Assembly (NCBI RefSeq): GCF_026341515.1
Contig: NZ_JAPEOK010000001.1
Location: 9,734,001 to 9,798,000 of the forward strand
Length of the DNA: 64,000 nucleotides
Source: Streptomyces sp. NBC_00878
Lineage (GTDB): Bacteria > Actinomycetota > Actinomycetes > Streptomycetales > Streptomycetaceae
Direction: 5' to 3'
Shown here: positions 42,469 to 51,379 of the stretch, one piece after another
Layout: the number at the start of each line of letters is the position of its first letter
Numbering within the stretch: position 1 is the stretch's first letter
Notes under the pieces: model-generated
The model's input: the letters and a program-made list of their open reading frames with translations, nothing else
Databases searched by the model: none
Told to the model about the DNA's origin: nothing
Translations under genes and position numbers: made by a program

Positions 42469-43595
42469 CCGAGAGCCCCGCCACGCCGGCCGCCCCTCCC
42501 TGGGCGCTGCTCGCGGAACTCACCCACGGCTGCCCGTTGCACTGCGCGTACTGCTCCAACCCCGTGGAACTGGTCCGCGGATCCGCCGAACTCCGTACCG
42601 GCGAGTGGGCCGACGTCATGCGCCAGGCCGGGGAGCTGGGCGTCGTCCACACGCACCTCTCCGGCGGTGAGCCGCTGCTGCGGCGCGATCTGCCCGAGAT
42701 CGTCGGGGCGGCCGACGCGGCGGGCATCTACACCCAGTTGGTCACCAGTGGCGTCGGCCTGACCCGGGAGCGGCTGACCATCCTCATCGAGCGCGGGCTG
42801 CGCAGCGTCCAACTGTCCGTGCAGCATGCCGAGTCCGCCGCCTCCGACCGGATCGCCGGGAGCCGCTCCTTCGCCGCCAAGCGGAAGGCCGCGGCCCTGG
42901 TCCGGGAGGCGGGACTGCCGTTGGGCCTGAACGTCGTACTCCACCGGGGCAACCTGGACGCGGTCGATGCCCTCTTATCCCTCGCGTTGGACTGGGGAGC
43001 GGAGCGGATCGAGCTGGCGAACACCCAGTTCTACGGCTGGGCGATGGTCAACCGGGACCGACTGCTGCCCGGCCGCGAACAGCTCGACCGGGCACGGGCC
43101 GTCGTCGAGGCCCGGCGGGAGCACATGGCCGGACGTGTGGAGGTGGTGTGGGTGGTGCCGGACTACGTCGATGGAATCGCCAAACCCTGTATGGGTGGCT
43201 GGGGCGCCGTCTCGCTGACCGTGGCCCCCGACGGCACGGTGCTGCCCTGCCCGGCCGCCGCCACCCTGCCGGGGCTCGACGCCCCGAACGTCAAAGACCG
43301 CTCCCTGGAGTGGACCTGGCACCACTCGCCCGCCTTCCAACGCTATCGGGGCACCGACTGGATGGCCGCGCCCTGCCGCTCCTGTCCTCAGCGGGACACG
43401 GACCTCGGCGGCTGCCGCTGCCAGGCGTACGCGCTCACCGGCGACGCCTCCCGCACCGATCCCGTGTGCCGACTGTCGCCCGATCACGGCCTGGTACGGA
43501 CACTCGTCGACGCGTCCCTGTCGGCGCCGACCCTCCCGATGGTCCCCCGTTCCCATCCCCCGCGAGGCGCCCCACAGGGCCCTCGCAGCGTGTGA
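42465..43595 (+). CDS. pqqE: PqqE, radical SAM PqqA cyclase
   Basis: A 376-residue radical SAM/SPASM enzyme. The CxxxCxxC motif is CPLHCAYC (about residues 23-30), with GGEPLL for SAM binding. C-terminal SPASM cysteines include KPCMGGWG, VLPCPAA and CRSCPQRDTDLGGCRCQA. PqqE forms the Glu-Tyr carbon-carbon crosslink in PqqA bound to PqqD. ATG overlaps the pqqD stop. No dedicated PqqF/G protease is present, so a housekeeping peptidase must trim the product. Confidence 0.94.
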   Translation: MTESPATPAAPPWALLAELTHGCPLHCAYCSNPVELVRGSAELRTGEWADVMRQAGELGVVHTHLSGGEPLLRRDLPEIVGAADAAGIYTQLVTSGVGLTRERLTILIERGLRSVQLSVQHAESAASDRIAGSRSFAAKRKAAALVREAGLPLGLNVVLHRGNLDAVDALLSLALDWGAERIELANTQFYGWAMVNRDRLLPGREQLDRARAVVEARREHMAGRVEVVWVVPDYVDGIAKPCMGGWGAVSLTVAPDGTVLPCPAAATLPGLDAPNVKDRSLEWTWHHSPAFQRYRGTDWMAAPCRSCPQRDTDLGGCRCQAYALTGDASRTDPVCRLSPDHGLVRTLVDASLSAPTLPMVPRSHPPRGAPQGPRSV

Positions 43596-43635
43596 CCCCT
43601 ACCGGATTCCTTCCAACCCCCCACTTGGAGCACCG

Positions 43636-44790
43636 ATGCGACCGACCGGCACACCCATGACACGCAGAGCGCTGACCGCGGGCGCGGCCCTGTCCCTGAC
43701 CGGGCTGCTGCTCACGGGAGTCACCGGACTCGGAACCGCCCAGGCCGACACTGCCAACACCACAGATACCGTCGACACCGTCGGCATTGTCGCTCCCGCG
43801 GGAGCCGAGGGCGTACCGACATCCGTCACCACCCTCACCACCGGGCTCACCGTCCCCTGGGGCGTCGGCTGGCTGCCCGACGGCTCCCACTCCCTGGTCA
43901 CCGAGCGCGACGACTTCCGCGTCTGGAAGGTCACCCCCGAAGGCGTCAAGACCCAGGTCGGGACCGTCCCCAACAGCCAGACCACCGGCGGCGAGGGTGG
44001 CCTCATGGGCGTGGCCGTCGACCCCGACTGGGCCACCAACCACTACGTCTACTTCATGCACACCGCCGCCGAAGGCAACCGCATCGCCCGCATGACGTAC
44101 AACGGCACCTCGCTCAGCGGCTACACGGTGCTCCTGCGCGGCATCAGCAAGGCCACCTTCCACAACGGCGGACGGCTCGCCTTCGGCCCCGACGGCTATC
44201 TGTACGCCACGACCGGCGACGCCCAGAACACCTCCCTCGCCCAGAACCCGAACTCCCTCAACGGCAAGATCCTGCGCCTGACCACCTCCGGGCAGCCGGC
44301 CCCCGGCAACCCCTTCGGCAACTACGTCTACAGCCTCGGCCACCGCAACCCGCAGGGCATCGCCTTCGACCGCAACGGACGGCTGTGGGAGGCCGAGTTC
44401 GGCAACACCCGGTTCGACGAACTCAACCTGATCAAGCCCGGCGCCAACTACGGCTGGCCCACCTGTGAGGGCACCTGCTCGACCGCCGGGATGACCAACC
44501 CGAAGAAGACCTGGACCACCGGCGAGGCCTCGCCCAGCGCCATCGCCATCGCCGACAACGTCGTCTACATGGCCGCGCTGCGCGGCGAGCGACTCTGGCG
44601 CATCCCCATCGACGGCGACACCGAGAACGTGGGTACGGCGACGGCGTACTACGTCGGTACGTACGGTCGGCTCCGTACGGTGCTCAAGGTGCCCGGCAGT
44701 GAACAGCTGTGGCTGACGACCACCAACGCCGACGGCCCCGGAGGCCAGCCGGACGGCGCGGACCGCGTCCTGCGGGTCACCCTCGGCTGA
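43636..44790 (+). CDS. Secreted PQQ-dependent sugar dehydrogenase (soluble GDH type)
   Basis: A 384-residue secreted six-bladed propeller enzyme. A signal peptide (RRALTAGAALSLTGLLLTG, cleavage near AQADT) precedes the GSDH domain: LTTGLTVPWGVGWLPDG, GGEGGLMGVAVDPDW, HNGGRLAFGPDGYLYATTGDA, SLGHRNPQGIAFD and EFGNTRFDELNLIKPGANYGWP. These His/Arg/Asn positions form the PQQ and calcium sites in soluble aldose dehydrogenases. It starts 40 bp after pqqE, so the operon probably makes both cofactor and enzyme. A twin-arginine (TRRAL) suggests possible Tat export. Confidence 0.9.
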   Translation: MRPTGTPMTRRALTAGAALSLTGLLLTGVTGLGTAQADTANTTDTVDTVGIVAPAGAEGVPTSVTTLTTGLTVPWGVGWLPDGSHSLVTERDDFRVWKVTPEGVKTQVGTVPNSQTTGGEGGLMGVAVDPDWATNHYVYFMHTAAEGNRIARMTYNGTSLSGYTVLLRGISKATFHNGGRLAFGPDGYLYATTGDAQNTSLAQNPNSLNGKILRLTTSGQPAPGNPFGNYVYSLGHRNPQGIAFDRNGRLWEAEFGNTRFDELNLIKPGANYGWPTCEGTCSTAGMTNPKKTWTTGEASPSAIAIADNVVYMAALRGERLWRIPIDGDTENVGTATAYYVGTYGRLRTVLKVPGSEQLWLTTTNADGPGGQPDGADRVLRVTLG

Positions 44791-44826
44791 CCTCCGAGGT
44801 CCGTTCGAAGCCGACCGTCGAGTTCC

Positions 44827-44882
44827 GTGCGGCGTGCGGCGTGCGGCGTGCGGCGTGCGGCGTGTGGCGTGTGGCGTGCGGC
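44827..44882. repeat. Heptanucleotide tandem repeat (GTGCGGC)8
   Basis: Eight consecutive 7-bp units: GTGCGGC five times, GTGTGGC twice, then GTGCGGC, just after the sugar dehydrogenase stop. It is a slippage-prone microsatellite in noncoding DNA with no assigned function. Confidence 0.9.
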
Positions 44883-44888
44883 GAGAGT

Positions 44889-44918
44889 GAGAGCGCGCTC
44901 GAGGGAGGGCGCGCTCTC
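44889..44918. terminator. Bidirectional terminator hairpin between convergent genes
   Basis: GAGAGCGCGC (44889-44898) pairs perfectly with GCGCGCTCTC (44909-44918) around 10 nt. It lies between the sugar dehydrogenase stop (44790) and the stop of the convergent XRE gene (44925). Confidence 0.8.
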
Positions 44919-44924
44919 GTCCCG

Positions 44925-45848
44925 TCAGCGGACGCGGCCCTCGAAGCACTCCTCCCGGCCGTCCGGCGCCGGGCGGAAGCAGGCCCGAACGACCGTGCCG
45001 GAGCGGGTGGCGGTCATCGGCGTGTAGACGTACGCCGCCGTGTCGGCGCTGTCCTCGACCTCGACCCGGATCTCGGCGGGCCGCGGGCTGCCGTCCGCGG
45101 TCACGGTGAGCCGGTCGCCGATCCGGGTCTCCCACATCCGGGCCCAACTGGTCCCGCAGGCCTCGCTGTAGCGCAGTTCCAGCATGGCTCCCGACGCCGT
45201 GCGGTGCGAGGCGAGGGTCTGCGGACCGACCCCGCACTTCATGTCCATGGGGCTCTTGCCCTCGCACGCCGCTCCCCGGCAGCCGGGCCCGGCTACGGAC
45301 GGGGACGCGGAGAGGGACGCGGACGGGGACGAGCGCGGTGCGTCCTGGCCCAGAAGGAAGAAGAGGGCCACCGCCACACCGCCGACAACCACGGCACACA
45401 CCGACACGAGCACCGCCACGGCCGCGCCCCTGCGCTCGGCGCGCGTGACATCCCGCGAGGCCGGAGCGGACGCCTCGGCCGGGACGGGTTCCGAATCGGT
45501 CGCTGACTCCTGTGCCGTCGCATCCGTACGCCGTGCCGGTGCCGGTGCCGGTGCCGGTGCCGGTGCCTGGGGCTGTGGCTGTGGTTGAGCCCCGCGTCCG
45601 GACCACTCCGATTCCGCGATCTCCCACAGCGCCAGGCATCGGTCCTCCGGCTCGGAGGCGAGTCGGCACAGTGCCCGTACCGCGTCGCGCGGCGGCACGG
45701 ACTTGCCGTTGAGATAGCGCTCCCAGGACGACTTGCTGAACGCGGTCCGTTCCGCCAGTCCCGTCAGGCTCAGGCCGGTACGTGTCCGCAGGTCCCGTAG
45801 CGCCGCCGCCAGTCGTGCACGTTCCGGCGACGTCGTCGTGCGCGTCAT
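44925..45848 (-). CDS. XRE-type HTH protein with transmembrane segment and extracytoplasmic DUF2690-like domain
   Basis: A 307-residue protein in three parts. An N-terminal HTH (LRDLRTRTGLSLTGLAERTAFSKSSWERYLNG, about residues 15-47) is followed by a Pro/Gln/Ala-rich linker, one membrane helix (AAVAVLVSVCAVVVGGVAVALFF, split by context near 165-187), and a Cys-containing outer domain (CRGAACEGKSPMDMKC, LELRYSEACGTSWARMW). The outer part matches DUF2690. The layout suggests a one-component membrane-bound DNA-binding sensor. The start ATGA overlaps its upstream paralogue. Confidence 0.82.
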   Translation of the reverse strand: MTRTTTSPERARLAAALRDLRTRTGLSLTGLAERTAFSKSSWERYLNGKSVPPRDAVRALCRLASEPEDRCLALWEIAESEWSGRGAQPQPQPQAPAPAPAPAPARRTDATAQESATDSEPVPAEASAPASRDVTRAERRGAAVAVLVSVCAVVVGGVAVALFFLLGQDAPRSSPSASLSASPSVAGPGCRGAACEGKSPMDMKCGVGPQTLASHRTASGAMLELRYSEACGTSWARMWETRIGDRLTVTADGSPRPAEIRVEVEDSADTAAYVYTPMTATRSGTVVRACFRPAPDGREECFEGRVR

Positions 45849-46753
45849 CGGCGGAGTGCCTCCCAGGTGTGCGGGCCGATGAGGCCGTCCACGACGAGGC
45901 CCGCCCGTTTCTGCAGTTGCTTGACCGCGCGTTTGGTGTGCGGGCCGAAGATTCCGTCTATGGCCCCCGGGGAGAGGCCCGCCCTGCGCAGCAGGCACTG
46001 TGCCTCGGCCACCTCCGGACCGGCGAGGCCCTCCGCCAGGGTGGCGTCCAGCGTGCGGCTGTTGCCCGCGTACCAGCGGTCGCCGGTCCGTTCCACCACG
46101 CAGGCGTACGAACGCGGCCCGGACGGCGGCGGCGACGGCGAAGGCGACGCGAGCGAGGTGGCCGAGCCGAGGGGGGAGGCCGACGCGCTGCTCTCGTCGT
46201 CCGAGAGCCGCACGAACAGCAGGACCGCTGACGAGACGGCGAGCACCAGTGCCACGGTCCCCGCCACGAGCGCGACGCGCAGCGAACGCCCGTGCCGTGT
46301 CTCCTCGTTCGGGACCGACGGGCTGTCCGGCCCGATGCTGTCCGGGCCGAAGCTGTCGGCCCCGGCCGGCTGACGTACTTCAGAGGCTTCAACCGTGCCA
46401 GTTGCGCTGGTTGGCACAGTTGCCCCGCTTGTGGCAGTCGCGTCGGCTGCTTCCCGTGCCTCCAATGCCGATCTGCCCGCGCGTCCGTCCGCCCAGGCCT
46501 CGGCGGCGACTTCGTGCAACACGAGCAGTCGGGTCGGCTCGTCACCGGAGATCCGGGCCAGTGCCTCGACGGCCTCCCGGGGCGGCAACGACCGCCCGCC
46601 CAGGTACCGTTCCCAGGACGACGCGCTGTATCCCGATTTCGTCGCCAGTTGCCGCAGGCTCAGCCCGCTGTGGTCCTTGAGCCGGCGCAGGCGGATCACC
46701 AACTGCCGGACACGCGGATCCAGTTCCTCGGGCAGAGCTTTCCAACGCGACAT
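45845..46753 (-). CDS. XRE-type HTH protein with transmembrane segment and peptidoglycan-binding domain
   Basis: A 302-residue protein. The N-terminal HTH (LKDHSGLSLRQLATKSGYSASSWERYLGG) strongly resembles that of the downstream gene. An Ala/Ser/Pro linker and one membrane helix (VALVAGTVALVLAVSSAVLLFV, about 168-189 with flanks) lead to an outer PG_binding_1 domain (VAEAQCLLRRAGLSPGAIDGIF, then GPHTKRAVKQLQKRAGLVVDG). It could sense or anchor to cell wall while its HTH faces DNA. Its stop and the next start share ATGA, so the pair is translated together. Confidence 0.83.
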   Translation of the reverse strand: MSRWKALPEELDPRVRQLVIRLRRLKDHSGLSLRQLATKSGYSASSWERYLGGRSLPPREAVEALARISGDEPTRLLVLHEVAAEAWADGRAGRSALEAREAADATATSGATVPTSATGTVEASEVRQPAGADSFGPDSIGPDSPSVPNEETRHGRSLRVALVAGTVALVLAVSSAVLLFVRLSDDESSASASPLGSATSLASPSPSPPPSGPRSYACVVERTGDRWYAGNSRTLDATLAEGLAGPEVAEAQCLLRRAGLSPGAIDGIFGPHTKRAVKQLQKRAGLVVDGLIGPHTWEALRR

Positions 46754-47087
46754 GTTTCCCCCACTCGCGTTCGTGGACGATGGTCAGCTGTCCACTTTTC
46801 CCGCGCATTGTGCATCAGCTTTCACGATGTGCCCCACATACCGGTTCCGCTTCCGTACCGAATCGGCCATCAGCCGCCGCGGCGACTTTGCCGGAAGCGT
46901 CCCGCCGTGTCGTCTCGGCGGGTGGTGTCATCGCAGGTCAGCGGCTGGGACGTCCCACGATGACGTCAATTTCCCGGCGGTTGTGGCGCAGCATGCCGCC
47001 CGCCATAGAGTCTTATTGCCGAGCCAACCGGTTCGGCGGACTTCGCCCACAGAGGGCACGTGGTCGTCGTCCGTTGAGCTGAATTAC
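46754..47087 (+). other. Gene-free region before an isolated terminator; possible small RNA
   Basis: There is no convincing ORF between the divergent starts at 46753 (minus) and 47313 (plus), yet a strong terminator sits at 47088-47124. Just before it, GCCGAGCC-AACC-GGTTCGGC (around 47018-47037) can form another hairpin. A short noncoding transcript ending at the terminator is possible. It resembles no RNA family I can name. Confidence 0.3.
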
Positions 47088-47124
47088 GCGGCCTGTCCTC
47101 TTCTCGGGGGAGAGGACAGGCCGC
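47088..47124. terminator. Perfect 14-bp hairpin in a divergent intergenic region
   Basis: GCGGCCTGTCCTCT (47088-47101) pairs perfectly with AGAGGACAGGCCGC (47111-47124) around 9 nt, followed by TTCG and a G-run. No plus-strand gene precedes it, so it either ends a small RNA or acts in the leader of the downstream gene. Confidence 0.65.
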
Positions 47125-47312
47125 TTCGTGGGGGGGATGGGGGAGGGGGCGAACGGGCCGCGGCAATGGTCAGCCGCGGCCCGTTTTCGGCTACCTCTGT
47201 GCGGGATTCGGCTACCTCCGTGCGGAATCGGGGTCGTTGTCAGTGGTGGTTGTTACAACTGTGGTGCGGGTGCTCGCTGGGGGCGCCCATCACTACGGAG
47301 GGGGATGCATCC

Positions 47313-48260
47313 GTGCGCACACGCACTGGATGGCGACGCGTTCTGACCGGCGCGCTGGCGAGCATGGCCGCGACGATCGGCTTCACCACAGCCCTGGCCC
47401 AGCCCGCCGTGGCGGCTGCCGGGACGTCGGCGGCGGCCACCGAGTACAGCCACACCAGCCAGACCGGTGACTACATCGGCCAGGGCACCGGCGTCGCGTA
47501 CACGCCGACGACCGCGACCATCACGGCCGAGGGCACCGCGGAGTACGTCCGGTTCCGGGTCTCCACGGACACCACCTGGTGGGACGTCGACCTCGCCGCC
47601 CCCATGGGGGAGAAGCTGCACCCGGGCGTCTACCGCGACGCCGAGCGGGCCCCCTTCCGCACCGGCCGCGCCCCGGGTCTCGATGTCTCCGGCGACGGCC
47701 GCGGCTGCAACGAGGTGTACGGCGAGTTCTCGGTCGACCAGGTGGAGACCGACGCCTCCGGCGCGATCACCGTCCTGGACGCCACCTACACCCAGCACTG
47801 CGAGTCCGCCGACGCCCCCGCGCTCAAGGGCGTCGTCAAGTACCGGGCCCGCCCGCTGTCCTACGCCTACACCAGCGACGCCGGTGACTACATAGGCCAG
47901 GGTGTGAGCCAGACCCACACCGGCGCCACCAGCACCTTCTCCCTCTCCGGCAGCGGTGACGGAATCCAGTACGGCGTCTCGGGCAAGCGCGCGTACTGGA
48001 GCGCGTCCCTCGCCGCGCCCACCGGTGAGCGGTTCGAGGCCGGGCGCACCTACCAAGCCCGGCGCAGCGCCGCCGAAGGCATCGCCGGGCTCGACGTGTA
48101 CGGCAACGGACGCGGGTGCAACACGGTTACCGGAGAGCTGACGGTGACGGAACTCGCGCGCGACGACGACGGCACGATCAAGGCGTTCGCGGGGACCTTC
48201 GTCCAGCACTGCGAGGGCGCCGAGGCGGCTCTGCGGGGCACGATCCACTTCTACGCCTGA
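47313..48260 (+). CDS. Secreted protein with two ~115-residue repeats, unknown function
   Basis: A 315-residue protein with a signal peptide (RRVLTGALASMAATIGFTTA, cleavage near AQPAVAA). The mature part is two related repeats, each starting with Y-x-Y/H-TSxxGDYIGQG, having a DVDLAAPMGEKLHPG or SASLAAPTGERFEAG segment, then GLDV-GxGRGCN, and ending TYTQHCE or TFVQHCE. Two conserved Cys per repeat may form a disulphide. I recognise it only as a Streptomyces-type hypothetical secreted protein. GTG 47313 follows GGAGGGGG. Confidence 0.75.
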   Translation: MRTRTGWRRVLTGALASMAATIGFTTALAQPAVAAAGTSAAATEYSHTSQTGDYIGQGTGVAYTPTTATITAEGTAEYVRFRVSTDTTWWDVDLAAPMGEKLHPGVYRDAERAPFRTGRAPGLDVSGDGRGCNEVYGEFSVDQVETDASGAITVLDATYTQHCESADAPALKGVVKYRARPLSYAYTSDAGDYIGQGVSQTHTGATSTFSLSGSGDGIQYGVSGKRAYWSASLAAPTGERFEAGRTYQARRSAAEGIAGLDVYGNGRGCNTVTGELTVTELARDDDGTIKAFAGTFVQHCEGAEAALRGTIHFYA

Positions 48261-48315
48261 CCTCGCGGCGGCGGACGGCGGGCGGATTGTTAGCCTTGGC
48301 TGTGATCCGTTTCCC

Positions 48316-48360
48316 TGTAGCTGGTGTAGCTGAGCTGGCTGGTGTAGCTGGTGTGGTCGG
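48316..48360. repeat. 9-bp tandem repeat (TGTAGCTGG-like) before the P450 gene
   Basis: About five units of TGTAGCTGG and variants (TGTAGCTGA, GCTGGCTGG, TGTGGTCGG) lie immediately upstream of the P450 ribosome site, within the likely 5' leader. They may affect expression; no function is known. Confidence 0.6.
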
Positions 48361-48372
48361 CCGGAGTCCGCG

Positions 48373-49548
48373 ATGAGCGTCGTCGACTCCTTTCCGCTCG
48401 GTGCCGCGACCACGCTCGCCGAACTCGCCCAGGATCCGCATGAGCGACTGGCGTTGCTGCGCGCGCATGAGCCGGTGTCATGGGTGCCGGAGCTGGACGG
48501 CTGGCTGGTGACCCGGCGTGACCTCGCGCTCGGTGTGATGCGGGACGCCGCGACCTTCACCGTCGACGACCCCCGGTTCTCCACCGCGCAGGTCGTCGGG
48601 CCCAGCATGCTGTCCCTGGACGGTGACGAGCACGCCCGCCACCGCGAGCCCTTCAATCAGCCCTTCCGCCCGCGGGAGGTCCGTGACGGCTTCGCCTCGT
48701 TCATCGAGCGGGAGTCCGACCGGCTCATCACCGCGCTGGAACCGACGGGCGCCGTCGAAGTGCGACGTGCCTTCGCCGGCCCGCTCGCGGTCGCCGTCGT
48801 GACCGAGGCACTCGGGCTGGTCGGCACCGACGCGACCACGGTGCTTGCCTGGTACGACTCCATCGTCCGCTCGGTCTCGGACATCACCGCCGGACACGAG
48901 GCGGGGCCCGCCGGGACGGCGGCGTACGCGCGGCTACGGGCGGCGGTGGAAGCCACCGTCGCTGAGCGGGGCGGGTCGTCGCTCCTCGGCTCCGCCGCCG
49001 GGCGGCTGGCGCTGCCCGAAGTGGCCTCCAACGCCGCGGTTCTGATGTTCGGAGGCATCGAGACCACCGAGGGGATGATCACCAACGCGCTGCTGCATCT
49101 GCTCCGACACCCCGGCCAACTCGCTTTGGTCCGGGCCGACATCGACCTCCTGGACGGCGCGATCGAGGAATCGCTGCGCCTCGAACCCGGGGCGGCGGTC
49201 GTGGACCGCTATGCCACCCGCGACACCGTGCTCGGCCCGGCCACGATCCGCAAGGGCGACCTGGTCACCGTCTCCCTGACGGGCGCCAACCGCGACCCGG
49301 CCGTCTTCGCCGACCCCGACCGGTTCGACGTCCGCCGCGAGAACGCACGCCTCCAACTGGCCTTCGCCCACGGCCCGCACTACTGCCTCGCCGCGCACCT
49401 GGCCCGCCTGGAGACCCGTATCGCCCTTCAGCACCTGCTCGAACGCCTCCCTGCCCTGCGGCTCGACCCGGACCACCCCACCACACCGTACGGTCTGGTC
49501 TTCCGCAAGCCGCTCACCCTGCACGTGCTGTGGGACAGCGCAGCCTGA
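48373..49548 (+). CDS. Cytochrome P450
   Basis: A 391-residue soluble class I P450. The I-helix has FGGIETTEG, the K-helix ExxR is EESLR, and the haem ligand loop is [17 protein letters not shown]. In that loop, Ala replaces the usual second Gly and the Gly after the Cys-Leu pair; the Cys ligand is intact. It starts from ATG 48373 with GGAG eight bases upstream. No ferredoxin gene or biosynthetic cluster adjoins, so the substrate is unknown. Confidence 0.9.
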   Translation: MSVVDSFPLGAATTLAELAQDPHERLALLRAHEPVSWVPELDGWLVTRRDLALGVMRDAATFTVDDPRFSTAQVVGPSMLSLDGDEHARHREPFNQPFRPREVRDGFASFIERESDRLITALEPTGAVEVRRAFAGPLAVAVVTEALGLVGTDATTVLAWYDSIVRSVSDITAGHEAGPAGTAAYARLRAAVEATVAERGGSSLLGSAAGRLALPEVASNAAVLMFGGIETTEGMITNALLHLLRHPGQLALVRADIDLLDGAIEESLRLEPGAAVVDRYATRDTVLGPATIRKGDLVTVSLTGANRDPAVFADPDRFDVRRENARLQLAFAHGPHYCLAAHLARLETRIALQHLLERLPALRLDPDHPTTPYGLVFRKPLTLHVLWDSAA

Positions 49549-49560
49549 AGCTGATACCGA

Positions 49561-49668
<108 letters not shown>

Positions 49669-49683
49669 ATCCGAGCCCGCCCG

Positions 49684-50307
49684 TCAGCGGCAGGCGTCCG
49701 TGAACGCGCGGGCCCGTCGGGTGATCTCCGGCCAGTTGCCGGCGGCCACCACCGCGGGCGGTACGACGTTCGAACCGGCGCACACCGCACGTGCCCCGGC
49801 GGCGAGGAAGTCGGCCGCGTTGTCCTCGTTGACGCCCCCCGAGGCCACCAGGGGTACGTCCGGGAACGGGCCCGCCAGATCCCGGAGGTGTCCGGGGCCG
49901 AAGGCGCGGGCGGGGAAGATCTTCACCGCGTCGGCGCCGAGGTCGAGCGCCAGACCGACCTCCGTCGGGGAGAGGGCGCCGAGGACGACCGGCACTCCGG
50001 CCGCCGACGCTGCCCTCGCCACTCCCGGGCGGCAGCCGGGCGTGACGAGGTACCTGGCCCCGGCGTCGATCAGTTCCTCGGCCTGCTCGGCGGTCATGAC
50101 CGTGCCCGCGCCGATGCCGTCCCCGTCGTCGGCCACCGCCCGTCGCAGGTGTGCGGCGAGTCCGGGGGTGGTGCGGGTGAACTCGATCCAGCGGATCCCG
50201 CCGGCACGCAGGGCCGCGCACAACGCGACCGGGTCGGGTATCTCCGGTGCGCGGACGACGGCGATCACGCGGTCCTCCGACAGCTGGGTGAGGAAGTCGG
50301 CGGTCAT
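49684..50307 (-). CDS. eda: KDPG/KHG aldolase
   Basis: A 207-residue class I aldolase: [22 protein letters not shown] (Glu), [39 protein letters not shown] (Schiff-base Lys) and [20 protein letters not shown]. It splits 2-keto-3-deoxy-6-phosphogluconate to pyruvate and glyceraldehyde 3-phosphate. ATG 50307 is preceded by AAGGAG. It is the last gene of the sugar-acid operon and receives the product of the KDG kinase upstream. Confidence 0.92.
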   Translation of the reverse strand: MTADFLTQLSEDRVIAVVRAPEIPDPVALCAALRAGGIRWIEFTRTTPGLAAHLRRAVADDGDGIGAGTVMTAEQAEELIDAGARYLVTPGCRPGVARAASAAGVPVVLGALSPTEVGLALDLGADAVKIFPARAFGPGHLRDLAGPFPDVPLVASGGVNEDNAADFLAAGARAVCAGSNVVPPAVVAAGNWPEITRRARAFTDACR

Positions 50308-50365
50308 GGGCGGGAGTTCTCCTTCGGTGGGGCCCGAATCGGGCTGTGTCGCGGGGTCTTCTCGC

Positions 50366-51379
50366 TCAGCGGGGCGCCGTGGCCGCCCAGGCGTCGTCGT
50401 CCAGGGCGAGGCACCGGTCGGTCTCGGCGCGCGACGGCATGACGGGAACGTCGTCCCTGGTCCGCAGCGCGGCGGCGGCCGCCAGGTGGCCCAGGCGCAG
50501 CCGCGAGCGTTCGTCGCGGTCCTCCAGGACACCGGCCAGGTAACCGGCTGCGAACGCGTCGCCCGCGCCGACCGGTTCGACCACCTTGGTGGGCAGCGAG
50601 GGCACGAACGTCCGCACCCCGTCGGTGTACGAGGTCGCTCCGTGCTCGGCGTCCTTGACGACCACGACGGGCGCGGGATCGAGCAGGGCCGCGATGTCGT
50701 CCGGACGGGCGGTGCCCCACAACGCCTCGGCCTCGTCCCGACCGACGAACACGATGTCCGCGGCGCGGCCGAGCGCCAGCAGGCTCCCCGCGGCGTCCGC
50801 GTCGCCGCCGCGCCAGAGCGCGGGACGGTGGTTCACGTCGAAGGAGACGACCGGCCCCCGCGTGGCGTGGCCGTCCCGTCCGACGAGCAGTTCCCTCAGC
50901 AGGCGGGCGCAGCTGTCGGAGATGGCCGCGGCGACGCCCGACAGATGCACGACACGGGCCCGGCGGAGTGCGGGCTGCCGGGCCAGTTCCGGGCCCATCC
51001 GGGTCGCGGCCGATCCGCCGCGGTAGTAGTGCGTGCGGGTGCGGTCAGGTCCCGGATCCTTGAAGTAGACCCCGGTCGGCCGTTCCGGATCCGTCTCGAC
51101 GGCGCTCACGTCCACGCCCCGCGCGGTGAGTTCGGCCAGGATGCGACGGGCGAACGGATCGTCGCCCAGGCGGCTCAGCCAGGCGGCGCGGTGTCCGAGT
51201 CCGGCCAGTCCGCAGGCGACGTTGGACTCGGCGCCGCCGATGGCCATGCTGAGCACGGGCTGCTCGGCGAACGGGCGGGCGTCCGGCGGGCTGAGGACGG
51301 CCATCGTCTCGCCGACGCACACGACGTCGGCCACCTGCTCCCGGCTGTCGGCGGCGTACGGAGGGGACGGCAAGGGCAC
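50366..51379 (-). CDS. kdgK: 2-keto-3-deoxygluconate kinase (PfkB family)
   Basis: A 337-residue ribokinase-family enzyme: VVCVGETMAVLSP, GGAESNVACGLAGLG, DVNHRPALW, and the ATP/anion-hole motif VEPVGAGDAFAAGYLAG (catalytic Asp). YYRGGSAATRM and the neighbours favour KDG as substrate, giving KDPG for the aldolase. GTG 51379 has AGGAG six bases upstream. PfkB specificity is hard to read from sequence; the context decides. Confidence 0.85.
   Translation of the reverse strand: MPLPSPPYAADSREQVADVVCVGETMAVLSPPDARPFAEQPVLSMAIGGAESNVACGLAGLGHRAAWLSRLGDDPFARRILAELTARGVDVSAVETDPERPTGVYFKDPGPDRTRTHYYRGGSAATRMGPELARQPALRRARVVHLSGVAAAISDSCARLLRELLVGRDGHATRGPVVSFDVNHRPALWRGGDADAAGSLLALGRAADIVFVGRDEAEALWGTARPDDIAALLDPAPVVVVKDAEHGATSYTDGVRTFVPSLPTKVVEPVGAGDAFAAGYLAGVLEDRDERSRLRLGHLAAAAALRTRDDVPVMPSRAETDRCLALDDDAWAATAPR

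Noticed and set aside
43435..45669. A 744-codon minus-strand frame across the sugar dehydrogenase
   Set aside because: Antisense shadow of the dehydrogenase and a wrong-frame reading of the XRE gene. Its Gly/Thr runs come from microsatellites.
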